A stretch of 64,000 bases of DNA, taken from positions 1,364,001 to 1,428,000 of the forward strand of contig AP026798.1 in assembly GCA_033127725.1 (NCBI GenBank), in the 5' to 3' direction. The notes under the pieces were generated by a model, which was given only the letters and a program-made list of their open reading frames with translations, was not told the DNA's origin and searched no databases. Both the position numbers and the translations under genes were made by a program. Within the stretch, counting starts at the first letter, position 1. Every line of letters begins with the position of its first letter. Below are positions 34,972-44,000 of this stretch, piece after piece. This DNA comes from Bombiscardovia nodaiensis. GTDB taxonomy: Bacteria > Actinomycetota > Actinomycetes > Actinomycetales > Bifidobacteriaceae.

Positions 34972-35046
34972 ATGGGCATGCGCGGACGTAAGCGTAGGGA
35001 TCGCCGCAAGAAGGCTGCCAACCATGGCAAGAGGCCAAATACCTGA
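34972..35046 (+). CDS. 50S ribosomal protein bL37 (24 residues)
   Basis: MGMRGRKRRDRRKKAANHGK and then RPNT-stop, preceded by AAAGGAGTCCATC. Its pattern, G-RGRKRRDR-K-ANHGKRPN, matches bL37, the tiny basic large-subunit protein I know from mycobacterial ribosomes and conserved in actinobacteria. Flanked by non-coding sequence, with a terminator 30 bases downstream. Easily missed because of its size. Confidence 0.9.
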   Translation: MGMRGRKRRDRRKKAANHGKRPNT

Positions 35047-35077
35047 TCCCGCTCGCGTATAGAGCGAATCTTTGAAG

Positions 35078-35119
35078 AAACCCGTTGTGCCCATCATCGA
35101 ATGAGCATAACGGGTTTTT
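35078..35119 (+). terminator. Terminator of the bL37 gene
   Basis: AAACCCGTT and AACGGGTTT form a 9-bp stem over about 24 bases; TTTTTG follows on the plus strand, and AAA precedes on the other, so it can act in both directions. Confidence 0.8.
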
Positions 35120-35398
35120 GCAATTTCACAGAAGAAACGGACAATCTCTAGGGGCGAACCAATCAATGCCCAGGAGGCAGTTCGGCTCATCGGCAAAATC
35201 TTCAACAACGAGGATTCAGCTCGTAGAATCCTGCTTGCTCATAGGGAGGCTGGTTTTGCTCCTGAAGCACACGAAAAACTTGGCATATAGCAAAAACTGT
35301 AGCTTTTCACTTTTAAGAGCATCGGCCCACTCTTCAGCGCAAAAACATCGTATGGCAACCCATAACCGTCGGATAGATAAAAAAGATTTGCCGTATGA
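35120..35398. other. Non-coding stretch
   Basis: About 280 bases between the bL37 terminator and the gene at 35399. Open frames here are overlaps of the neighbour in other frames. Nothing recognised. Confidence 0.4.
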
Positions 35399-35701
35399 TC
35401 AGGCGGTGCGGCGGTCGGGCAGTTGGGCGCGGGTGTCGCTGGATTCAACTTGGCCCAAGGTGTCAAACATGCGCTGAAGGCGTTCGACGAGGCAGGCTGG
35501 CGCGCATTCAGGGCGCAAGTATGAGCGCAGCTCTTCAATGAGCAAGCGCTCCTGTTCATCGCAACTGGTTGAGGGGTCGAAACAGTCGCCCGCTTGCACT
35601 TCCTGCTGTTCGGATGAGCGCCTAATACGCAGGCTGGCATGTGCCAAACGCACACGACCGTCTTGGGAACTATAGTGGCTCATCTCAATGTGAGCATCCA
35701 T
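35399..35701 (-). CDS. Small Cys-containing protein next to an ECF sigma factor, possible anti-sigma remnant
   Basis: 100 residues from ATG 35701 (AGGAGGGG seven bases upstream); a longer frame to 35767 was not preferred. Soluble, with four Cys (CFDPSTSC, then PECAPAC). The end, CDEQERLLIEELRSYLRPECAPACLVERLQRMFDTL, loosely resembles the last helices of zinc anti-sigma factors such as RsrA, but the HxxxCxxC signature is missing. Position directly after a SigH/SigR-like sigma gene supports an anti-sigma or redox partner role; inference only. Confidence 0.55.
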   Translation of the reverse strand: MDAHIEMSHYSSQDGRVRLAHASLRIRRSSEQQEVQAGDCFDPSTSCDEQERLLIEELRSYLRPECAPACLVERLQRMFDTLGQVESSDTRAQLPDRRTA

Positions 35702-35799
35702 GGCTAACCCCTCCTGCTGAAAAATTCCTGATAATATTATGGTAAACCCCAACAAGTCCCTGCGCACGCTTTCCGCTCAAGGCGTGCCCACTGGGTAGT

Positions 35800-36450
35800 T
35801 CACGAGCTGTCCTCCGGGCCGCCCGATACTCCCGCTTCGAGCTCTGGCCTGACCCCGCCCGAACTGCTCTCAAGCCCGTAGCCGCGTTCAGCCGCGTACT
35901 TTTTGAGTTCGTCCTTGAGCTGAGTCCTGGCGCGGTTGAGCCGGCTCATGACCGTTCCAATCTTAATCCCCTGCTCGTCGGCCACCTGCTGGTAAGATTT
36001 GCCGTCAATGGCCGCGTCGATAAAGACCCGCCGCCGCTCCGGGCTCAGCTTGTTGAGCGCCGCCATAATTTCTTCGGGCGCGAAGGTCTCCAAATACTCC
36101 TGCTCGGCAGATTTTAAGCCCTCTGATGTATGCTCGGAAGCAGAATAAATGTCCCAGTCGTTGTATTCACCGGTCGAGTCATTCGCGCGTTGGGGGCGCC
36201 GCTTGGCCTTGTGATATTGATTAAAGAAAGCGTTACGTTCTATCGTGGTCATCCAGGCTTCGAAGTTGCTGCCCGGCTCAAACCGGTCAAAGGCCTTAAA
36301 ACCGCGCTCGAAGGTGTCTTGCACCAGGTCCTGCGCGTCTTCAGGGTTATTCGTCAGCTTCATAGCCTGCCGGTACAAAACGTCAACCGCGGGCATAGCG
36401 AGCTGCTCGAAGCGCTTCTTGCGCTCACCAAGCTCCATTTTTTCCGCCAC
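35800..36450 (-). CDS. ECF sigma factor, SigH/SigR/RpoE type
   Basis: 216 residues from a GTG at 36450, or 212 from the ATG at 36438. Region 2: LYRQAMKLTNNPEDAQDLVQDTFERGFKAFDRF followed by NFEAWMTTIERNAFFNQYHKAKRRP; region 4: LSPERRRVFIDAAIDGKSYQQVADEQGIKIGTVMSRLNRARTQL, a full helix-turn-helix. This is the SigH/SigR group that controls thiol-oxidative stress genes in actinobacteria. An anti-sigma gene normally follows; here a short Cys-containing protein does. Divergent from an exonuclease gene. Confidence 0.9.
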   Translation of the reverse strand: MAEKMELGERKKRFEQLAMPAVDVLYRQAMKLTNNPEDAQDLVQDTFERGFKAFDRFEPGSNFEAWMTTIERNAFFNQYHKAKRRPQRANDSTGEYNDWDIYSASEHTSEGLKSAEQEYLETFAPEEIMAALNKLSPERRRVFIDAAIDGKSYQQVADEQGIKIGTVMSRLNRARTQLKDELKKYAAERGYGLESSSGGVRPELEAGVSGGPEDSS

Positions 36451-36527
36451 AATTCTATTGTGCCATCATTATGGACAGAACGCTGCTGGGGCGAGTTTTG
36501 TCAGTCAGGAATAGGAGAATAGACAGT

Positions 36528-37301
36528 ATGACCGACAGTATGACCGACAGTGTGAGCAACCTTCAAAAGGCTTTGGAAACTGCGCCGATGCAGGATGAAC
36601 AGACCACGCTTGCCAACTCGTGGCTCCTAGGTTTGGACACGGAGACCACCGGCGTGAACGCGGGCAAAGACGCGATTGTGTCCGCCTGCCTGGTCTTGCG
36701 CAACCCTGCCCTGGGCTTCGAGGGCGACTGCGTGGGCGAATGGGTGGTCAACCCCCACCGGCGCATCTCCGCAGGAGCGAGTAAGGTCAACGGTTTTACG
36801 AACGAGTTCTTGAGCGAGCACGGCCAGGAACCGACCCAGGCCATTGGGGAAATTGCCTCTATCGTGGCGCAAGCTCAGGCCAAGCGCATCCCCCTGCTGG
36901 CCTACAACGCTCCCTTCGACGTTGAGATGCTCAACGGCGACATTGAGCGCTGGTGTGCGGACTCTATGGAGCCCTTCGACACGGCGAACATGCTCGTGGT
37001 GGATCCCCTGGTGATCGACCGGGCAATTTCCAACCGCCGCGGTCGGCGAAGTCTGCAGTACACCACCGAATACTACGGGGTCGTGGCTCACGGCAACTTC
37101 CACAACGCCACAGCCGACACTATCGCCGCCGTGGACCTGATTAAGCCCATGACCACCCTCTACCCGCAAGTGGCCCATATTGAGCTCGGCAGTTTGATGG
37201 ACTGGCAGCGGGAGGCTCACGCGGCCTGGAGTAAGTCTTACCAGGAGTGGGCACAGGCGAACGGGAAGACACGCCGGCAGCTGAGCACGCACTGGCTGTA
37301 A
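36528..37301 (+). CDS. DEDDh-type 3'-5' exonuclease
   Basis: 257 residues from ATG 36528. RNase T/DnaQ fold: Exo I LLGLDTETTGVNAGKDAIVSA, Exo II AYNAPFDVEML, Exo III HNATADTIAAVDL, all five DEDDh residues present. Related to the epsilon subunit of DNA polymerase III, but there is no clamp-binding motif that I can see, so a repair or RNA-trimming role is as likely as proofreading. The start has a 12-base tandem repeat (AGTATGACCGAC twice) giving two possible ATG codons and MTDSMTDSVS. Confidence 0.88.
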   Translation: MTDSMTDSVSNLQKALETAPMQDEQTTLANSWLLGLDTETTGVNAGKDAIVSACLVLRNPALGFEGDCVGEWVVNPHRRISAGASKVNGFTNEFLSEHGQEPTQAIGEIASIVAQAQAKRIPLLAYNAPFDVEMLNGDIERWCADSMEPFDTANMLVVDPLVIDRAISNRRGRRSLQYTTEYYGVVAHGNFHNATADTIAAVDLIKPMTTLYPQVAHIELGSLMDWQREAHAAWSKSYQEWAQANGKTRRQLSTHWL

Positions 37302-37436
37302 AATCAGCGCCCGCCTGCCAGCCTGGCTCAGCCGTGAGTCAAGGTTGCGTTAAGACCGGACTGACTGCCACGCTCGTGCATACTGCTCGCTGTAGACTGT
37401 GACTGACTCATTCAATAAGGAGGCCAGAGAACGAGC

Positions 37437-39014
37437 ATGACACTCAGTTTGCCGACAGTACTCAGCGTTCTACGCGATCATCAGCTGCTGCGAGAAGTGG
37501 TGAGCGCTGACGGCTGGACCATTGACCCTCGTGCTCTCAGCCCAGCCTTACGCAAGCAGGCCTTCACCTCACTCACCTACGACTCGCGCAGCGTGAAGGC
37601 GGGCTCTCTGCTCTTTTGCAAGGGCCACTTCCAAACTCGCTTTCTGGAGTCGGTGGATGCAGCCGGCTTAGGCGCGTACGTGGCGGAAAGCGATTATTCT
37701 GCCTACACGCAGGCCACCGGCATCATCGTCAACGACGTACGCAAGGCCATGAGCCTGATTTCGGCCCTCTTCTACGGCCGCCCCCAGGACCAGCTGAAAG
37801 TCGTTGGCATTACGGGCACGAAGGGAAAGACCACGACGGCCTACTTTGTGCAGGCCCTGCTGGGGGCGGCGAGCGGCGGAAAAGCGGCCCTGCTCTCCTC
37901 GGTGGACAACTGCTTGGACGGCAAGACCTACGTGGAGTCGCAGCTGACCACCCCAGAATCGCTCGATCTCTTCCGCATGATGCGTCAGGCTGTAGACGCG
38001 GGTATGCGCTACCTGGTGATGGAAGTGTCTTCCCAGGCCTACAAGGTGGACAGGGTCTACGGGCTGACCTTCGACCTGGGCGCATTTTTGAATATTTCCC
38101 CAGACCATATCAGCCCGATTGAGCACCCCACGTTTGAGGACTACCTGTACTGTAAGCGGCAGATTACCTACAACAGCAGGCAGATGGTCGTCGGCGCTGA
38201 GCACGCCTATTTTTCCTTGATCGAGCAAGATGCCCGTCTAGCCCAAGTACCGCTCACCACCTTCGCCCTGGATACCGGGGAAGGCGTTCGAGCTGACTGG
38301 GTGGCTTGTGCTCTACCGACTGAGGCGGACCAGAGCTCCTACGAACTCCTGGAGCATGGCCAGCGGTTGGGGCAGCTGCATTTGGCTATGGAGGGCAGTT
38401 TTAATGGGGCCAATGCGGCGGCGGCTTGCGCTATCGTCTCGGCCCTGGGCCTAAGCATTGACGGCGACAGCCTAAGCACCCTTGCCCAGGTGCGCATTGC
38501 CGGGCGGATGGAGGGATTTGAGGGCCCAGGCATCGCGGCTTACGTCGATTATGCTCACAATTACACGTCCACAGCCGCTGTGCTCGATTTTGCCCACCAC
38601 AAGTACGCTGACCGCTCCCCCTACGTCACCCTGGTAACTGGCTCGGCTGGCGGCAAGGCGGTGGACCGGCGGCAGGAGATTGTCCAGGCGGCCCAGACGC
38701 GGGTGAACCGGCTGATTTTCACCGAAGAAGACACGGAGAACCAGACCGACGACACGGCCTCTATCTGCCAGGAGATGCTCTCCTACGTGACCAATCCCGG
38801 CCTGGATGCGTCTATTGTGCTGGACCGGACGCAGGCCATTACGTCTGCCGTCGAAGCCGCGCAAGCCCACCCGGACCGCTTCGACGTCATCGTCGTCATC
38901 GGCAAGGGCAATGAGCGCTGGATTAAGCGCGCCGGTCAGCATGTGCCCTACGAGGGAGACGACCAGGTCATTGCCCGCCTCTTAGGGGCGAGCAGCAAAA
39001 AGGAGCAAGCATGA
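37437..39014 (+). CDS. murE: MurE-like UDP-MurNAc-tripeptide synthetase of the D-Asp cross-bridge operon
   Basis: 525 residues; ribosome site AGGAGG is 15 bases before. Mur ligase with N-terminal UDP-binding domain (TSLTYDSRSVKAGSLLFCKG), central ATPase GITGTKGKTTTAYF (residues about 124-137), TTPESLDL, VMEVSSQAYKVDRVYGLTFDLGAFLNISPDHISPIEHPTFEDYL, and a C-terminal domain with DYAHNYTS and GSAGGKAVDRRQE. It adds the third residue (lysine-type or ornithine) to UDP-MurNAc-L-Ala-D-Glu. The DNPR motif that selects diaminopimelate is absent; the matching place reads FTEEDTENQ, which fits L-Lys or L-Orn. First gene of a tight three-gene operon (stop overlaps the ligase start). Confidence 0.88.
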   Translation: MTLSLPTVLSVLRDHQLLREVVSADGWTIDPRALSPALRKQAFTSLTYDSRSVKAGSLLFCKGHFQTRFLESVDAAGLGAYVAESDYSAYTQATGIIVNDVRKAMSLISALFYGRPQDQLKVVGITGTKGKTTTAYFVQALLGAASGGKAALLSSVDNCLDGKTYVESQLTTPESLDLFRMMRQAVDAGMRYLVMEVSSQAYKVDRVYGLTFDLGAFLNISPDHISPIEHPTFEDYLYCKRQITYNSRQMVVGAEHAYFSLIEQDARLAQVPLTTFALDTGEGVRADWVACALPTEADQSSYELLEHGQRLGQLHLAMEGSFNGANAAAACAIVSALGLSIDGDSLSTLAQVRIAGRMEGFEGPGIAAYVDYAHNYTSTAAVLDFAHHKYADRSPYVTLVTGSAGGKAVDRRQEIVQAAQTRVNRLIFTEEDTENQTDDTASICQEMLSYVTNPGLDASIVLDRTQAITSAVEAAQAHPDRFDVIVVIGKGNERWIKRAGQHVPYEGDDQVIARLLGASSKKEQA

Positions 39015-40255
39015 GCGCTTTTCAGCCAGTCATTCTCGGCTCAGACATCAACGCTTACGGGATGGCTCGCGCCTTCCACGAGGCCTTCGGCATAGTCTCC
39101 ACGGCCTTCGCCCACTTCCAGCTCAGCCCCACCAAGTACAGCAAAATTCTGGACATTCACCTGGTGCCGGGCTTCGGCCAACCCGATACCTTTGCCCGCA
39201 CGCTCGTAGACTACGCCCAGCAAATGCAGACCAGCCACCCCGGCACCCACCTCCTGCTCATCCCCTGCGGCGACTCCTACGCCAACCTGCTGGCGGCCAC
39301 GCAAGACCAGATCAAGGCCTACTATGCCTTCAATACGATTGCCCAGGAGCTCAACCGCCAGCTGAGCCTCAAATCCTCCTTCTACCGCCTGTGTGAGCGC
39401 TACCAGCTCCCCCACCCCTCTACCGTGAGCTTGGACGCGCAGGCCGTAGAGCGCGGTGACTACCGGCAGCTGCCCTTCGACTACCCGGTGGCCATGAAGG
39501 CTGCCGACAGCGACGCCTGGCTCTCGGTTGACTTCCCCGGTCGCAAGAAGGCCTTCATCTTCACCGACCCTGCCGAGCTGGAAACGATGATCCACCGCTC
39601 CTACCAGGCCGGCTACCAAGGCGAGATGATTATTCAAGACTTCGTGCCCGGCGACGACTCCCACATGCGCGTACTCAACGCCTACGTGGACCAGCACCAC
39701 CGGGTGCGGATGATGTGCCTGGGCCACCCCCTGCTCGAAGACCCCACCCCCGAAGCCGTCGGCAATTACGCGGCCATCCTGCCTGACTACCAGGAGGAGA
39801 TTTTCGGACCTATCAAGGCCTTTTTAGAGGACATTAATTACTGCGGCGTGGCGAATTTCGACATGAAGTACGACGAGCGCGACGGCACCTACAAGCTCTT
39901 CGAAATTAACCTGCGCCAGGGGCGTTCCTCCTTCTTCGTGACCTTAAACGGCGCCAATTTAGCCCAGTATTTCGTGGACGACCTAATTGAGGACACACCC
40001 TTTGACGGGCAAACTCGCTACGTGCGCGGCTCCAAGCTGTGGATGGAGATACCCAAGTCCATCTTCCGTGACTATGTGGCGGCGGGGTCCGACAAGGATC
40101 GTGCCCTGGCCATGATGAAACGGGGCGATTGGGGTACTACTCTTGAGTACCGAGCGGACATGTCGCCCTTGCGCTGGCTGATGATCCGGCATATGTTCAG
40201 TATTTATAAGAAGCGCTACCGGCAGTACTTTACTAGGAAAGGGGAAGGGGCATGA
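39011..40255 (+). CDS. ATP-grasp D-aspartate ligase, Asl-fm type
   Basis: 414 residues. Starts FQPVILGSDINAYGMARAF; central VAMKAADSDAWLSVDFPGRKKAFIF (Lys for ATP), then MIIQDFVPGDDSHMRVLNAY, MCLGHPLLEDPTPEAVGNY and FEINLRQGRSSFFVTLNG with the metal-binding Glu and Asn. These blocks are, as I recall them, nearly those of Enterococcus faecium D-aspartate ligase, which adds D-Asp to the epsilon-amine of L-Lys in UDP-MurNAc-pentapeptide. Start overlaps the MurE-like stop by ATGA and its own stop overlaps the racemase start, so the three are made together. Confidence 0.92.
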   Translation: MSAFQPVILGSDINAYGMARAFHEAFGIVSTAFAHFQLSPTKYSKILDIHLVPGFGQPDTFARTLVDYAQQMQTSHPGTHLLLIPCGDSYANLLAATQDQIKAYYAFNTIAQELNRQLSLKSSFYRLCERYQLPHPSTVSLDAQAVERGDYRQLPFDYPVAMKAADSDAWLSVDFPGRKKAFIFTDPAELETMIHRSYQAGYQGEMIIQDFVPGDDSHMRVLNAYVDQHHRVRMMCLGHPLLEDPTPEAVGNYAAILPDYQEEIFGPIKAFLEDINYCGVANFDMKYDERDGTYKLFEINLRQGRSSFFVTLNGANLAQYFVDDLIEDTPFDGQTRYVRGSKLWMEIPKSIFRDYVAAGSDKDRALAMMKRGDWGTTLEYRADMSPLRWLMIRHMFSIYKKRYRQYFTRKGEGA

Positions 40256-40965
40256 AAAACTTTTTCGCCATTATAGGCGGCATGGGCACCCTGGCCACAG
40301 AGAGTTTTGTGCGCACTATGGACCAGGCCACAGGGGCCGACAAGGACCAGGCCTTCCTCTCCTACGTGGTTTTGAATGACGCCGACGTGCCTGACCGCAC
40401 GGCCTACATCAACGACCACAGCCAGGCAGACCCCTACCCCTTCCTGGCTAGCGACGTTGAACAGGCCTCGCAGATGGGGGCGTCCTTCATCGTAATGGCT
40501 TGCAACACGGCCCACTATTTTTACGATCAGCTCCAGGCCTTAACTGCCGTTCCCATCCTGCACATGCCCCGCACAGCCATCGAGTGGGCCAGCAAGCACT
40601 ACCCGGCTCAATCTCATCCGCGCATGGGATACATGGGTACCGAGGGCGTGCGCAACGCAGGCACCTATCGGACGCTGGCCCAGGAGGCGGGCTACGAGCT
40701 CGTGGAGCCCGAGCAGCTCATGCAAGACCGGGTCAATGCCCTGATTTACGAGGATGTCAAGACCGGCAGGCTGGACCGAGCCCGCTACGAAAGCGTGGTC
40801 CAAGAACTCCTGACCGACTACGACTGCGATGCGGTGCTCCTGGGCTGCACTGAACTCTCGGTGCTCAACGAAGCCTTCCCCCTGCCCGGTTTGCCTATCG
40901 TTGATGCCCAAGCGGCCACCGTGGAGCGCGTGGTAGAGGTAGCCAAGGTAGAGCAAGGCAAATAA
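40252..40965 (+). CDS. Aspartate racemase
   Basis: 237 residues. PLP-independent Asp/Glu racemase family: FFAIIGGMGTLATESF at the start, the two catalytic Cys in MACNTAHYF (about residue 83) and LLGCTELS (about residue 200). The G-GMGT start and ND-x-x-x-PDRT pattern point to aspartate rather than glutamate racemase. Supplies D-Asp for the ligase encoded just before; ATGA overlap with it. Its own terminator follows. Confidence 0.92.
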   Translation: MKNFFAIIGGMGTLATESFVRTMDQATGADKDQAFLSYVVLNDADVPDRTAYINDHSQADPYPFLASDVEQASQMGASFIVMACNTAHYFYDQLQALTAVPILHMPRTAIEWASKHYPAQSHPRMGYMGTEGVRNAGTYRTLAQEAGYELVEPEQLMQDRVNALIYEDVKTGRLDRARYESVVQELLTDYDCDAVLLGCTELSVLNEAFPLPGLPIVDAQAATVERVVEVAKVEQGK

Positions 40966-40982
40966 GCATCAAAGAGCCATTG

Positions 40983-41025
40983 GGGCCCCGCTCGAAGCGT
41001 GCAAGCGCTACGAGCTGGGCCTTTT
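40983..41025 (+). terminator. Terminator of the D-Asp cross-bridge operon
   Basis: GGCCC-C-GCTCG pairs with CGAGC-T-GGGCC (one mismatch), then TTTTCT, 18 bases past the racemase stop. Confidence 0.8.
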
Positions 41026-41052
41026 CTGTGCCTGACTGGAGCCGCGTGCCCC

Positions 41053-44000
41053 CTATTCGCTGGAGCCCAGCCCCTCTTCTTGCCCCTGTGCGAGCTTTTG
41101 CGAAATGACAGCCGTCACGCCGTCCGCCCGCATGGTCACACCGTACAGGGCGTCCGCAATGGACATGGTCCGCTGCTGGTGGGTGATGATGATGAGCTGG
41201 GCGTGCTCGCGCAGCTGGTTGAAGGCGTTGAGCAGGCGGGAGAGATTCACGTCGTCTAGGGCAGCCTCAACCTCGTCCATCACGTAGAAGGGACTGGGCC
41301 GGGCCGTAAAGATGGCGAAGAGGAGGGCCAGAGCCGTCAGCGAGCGCTCACCGCCCGAGAGCAGGGAGAGCTGCTTGACTTTTTTGCCAGCCGGGCTCGC
41401 TTCGACCAGCACACCGGTGGTCAGGAGGTCGTCAGGATTTTCCAGGCGCAGCCGCCCACGCCCCCCGGGGAAGAGAGTGGCGAACATCTGCTCAAAAGCG
41501 GCAGCCGTATCGTCGAAGGCCGACTTGAACACGTCCACCATGGTCTGGTCCAAATCCTTGACTAAGTTCATTAAATCGTCTCTGGACTGCACCACATCCT
41601 GCCGCTGGTCGTTCAGGTACTGGTTGCGAGTTTTCAGGGACTCATACTCCTCGGCAGCCAGCGGGTTCACCTTGCCCAGGGCCGCCAAATCCCGCTGAGC
41701 CTTGGCCAGGCGCTTGATCTGCTCCTCGCGCACATAGGGCACACTCTGGTAGCGCTGAGCCCCCTCCCGGTCCGCGTCAGTAGTCGGGTCTGCGCCCGCC
41801 TGCACTTGCGAGCTTATTTGCCCAGACTCTGTATGCTCTACGCCATCCAGTGCGTCATCCCCTGGGCCCTCAACCGCGTCCTCGTCAGTAGCCTGACCGG
41901 CCAACTCAGCACCTTCCACGGGTACCGGAGCCCCTGTCTCATCAAGCACAGGCACCAGCTGGTCCGGCCCATAGTCGCGAATGGCTTCCTCCATGGTCAT
42001 GCCCAGGCTGTCGCTAATCTTCTGGGAAACCTGCCCGGCTTGCGTGGCCAAGCGCTCCCGGTCCACGTCCAGCTGGTGGACTTGGCCCTGCAAGCCTTCG
42101 ACCTGAGGTTCGAGCTCGCTGCGCTGGGTGCGGAGGTCTTTGAGTTCGCTGTCGTGGCTGGTTAGCTGCGACTGTAGGCGGTCCCGCTCGCTCACGGTCT
42201 GTTCCAGACTGCGGGCAATGAGCTTGAGCAAACCCTGGGCGCTGTCTTGAATCCCCTCAACGTGCTCGATGCTAGCCTCCCGCTCGCGGTTGGCCTGGGC
42301 CTGCCGCTCCCGGCGTTCCAGGGCCTCCTGAGCCTGAGAGCGCAGGAGCTGGGCCTGACGGAGGAGTGACTGGGCCTTCTGCTGCGTGTCGTTCCAAGTA
42401 ATCTGCGCACGGGTCTCAGCCGAACGAGCCTGGTCGAGCGCCTGCTCCAGACTGTGGGCCCGCTGGGTCAGCCCGTCTATGTCGATGTGCTGTGAATCCG
42501 ACTCCTGGGCCTGCTGGAGGGCCTGGCGCACGTCATCCACCTTGGCCTGGTGGCTGTCTACGTCATCCTTGAGCTGGCTTATGCGCTGGCTGGCACTCTC
42601 GAGCTTGCTCTGGAGCTGCCGGGTCTGTGCCTGGGCTGCCAGCAGGGTTTTTTTGCTCTGCTCAGCTTTGATGCGAAACTCCGTCACCCCCGCCTTTGCA
42701 GTCTCGAGTGCGGAGTTGGCTTCCTGCAGCGCCTCCTGGGCCTGGTCAAGTTCGACCTGCTGGCCCTTGAGCTGGCCGTCCAAAGCCTGCGCCTGGAGCT
42801 GGGCCTTATCGCGCCGGGCCACCAGAGCTAGGTCGCTGGTGGCAGGTCCTGATCCCCCGACAGCGCCAGCCAGGGTGAACACGTCCGTCTGGCGGGTGAT
42901 GGCCTGGTCCCAGGTGGCCGCCGGGCCTGCCTGCCGGGCCTGGGCCATCAGCTCTTGGGCCTGCTGACTATTCTCTACGGCCGCCGTATGAGCCAGCAGT
43001 AGGCGGGTAGATTGGAGCACACCCTGCGCCTGGTCCGAGTCTGGCGCGTCAGCACGAGCGCTGATGAGACTAGCGGCAGAACGGACCGGCTGACTAGAAG
43101 TGTTCTCCTGCGAAGATTGCGCCAGGCTGTCCCTAGCAGCTGCCTCTTCCTGGCCAAGTTCGGCTCCTGCTAAGGGTTGTAAGAGGGCCGCCTTGCCTAA
43201 CTGCTCCTCGTGAGCCTTGCTCAGGGCCGTCTGCAAATCCTGGGCATCGGCCACCACCAGGGCCCCGGAGTAGTCAGCGAGCGCATGGGCTACGGCCTCC
43301 TCCCAGCCCTCCTCCACCTGGATGAAGTCAGCCAAGCGGCCCAGCAGGTGCACGCTCTGATCTTGAGCCAGCTGACCCATAGCTGTACGCGCCTGGAGGG
43401 TGTCGCTCAAGGCATCCGCCTTGGCTTGAAGGGCAATCATCTGCGAGTTGAGCTGGCGACGCTCCTCCTCCAATCGGTTGACCTCGTCGCGAGCCTGCGC
43501 CCGAGCCTGCTCAGCTGCCTCCTGGGCCTCCCGCAAGTCAGCTTCTTGGTCCGACTGGTCGTCGTCCGCCAGTTGAGTCTCTTGAGCCTGGGCCTCCTTG
43601 AGCTGTTGGGCCGTGGCTGCCTGGTTACGTTCAGCGTCTGCCAAGCGCTCCTGGGCCAGCTCAAGGGCTGACTCTTCCTTAGTGACCAGCCCCTGCAAGC
43701 TCGAGAGCTGAGCGTCCCTGCGGCGGGCCGTCTGCTGGAGCTCGGTCAAGGTCTGCCGAGCGGCCGCCAACTGCTTCTCCTGACTGGCACGCTCCTCGGT
43801 GGCCGCATCCAGAGCCAGTCGAGCCTCATCCACCAGGCCCGCCTGCGCCTGCTGCTGGGCCTCTAACTCGTCGGCACGCTTGCTCAAGAGCTCAGGGTCT
43901 GGGCCCGCATGAGTCTGCTCCATCTGGGAACGCAGGGAGCGCAGGCGCTCGTCGGCCAGGGAGCTAAGCGCCTGGTAGCGCTCCTGGAGTTGGGTCAGAT

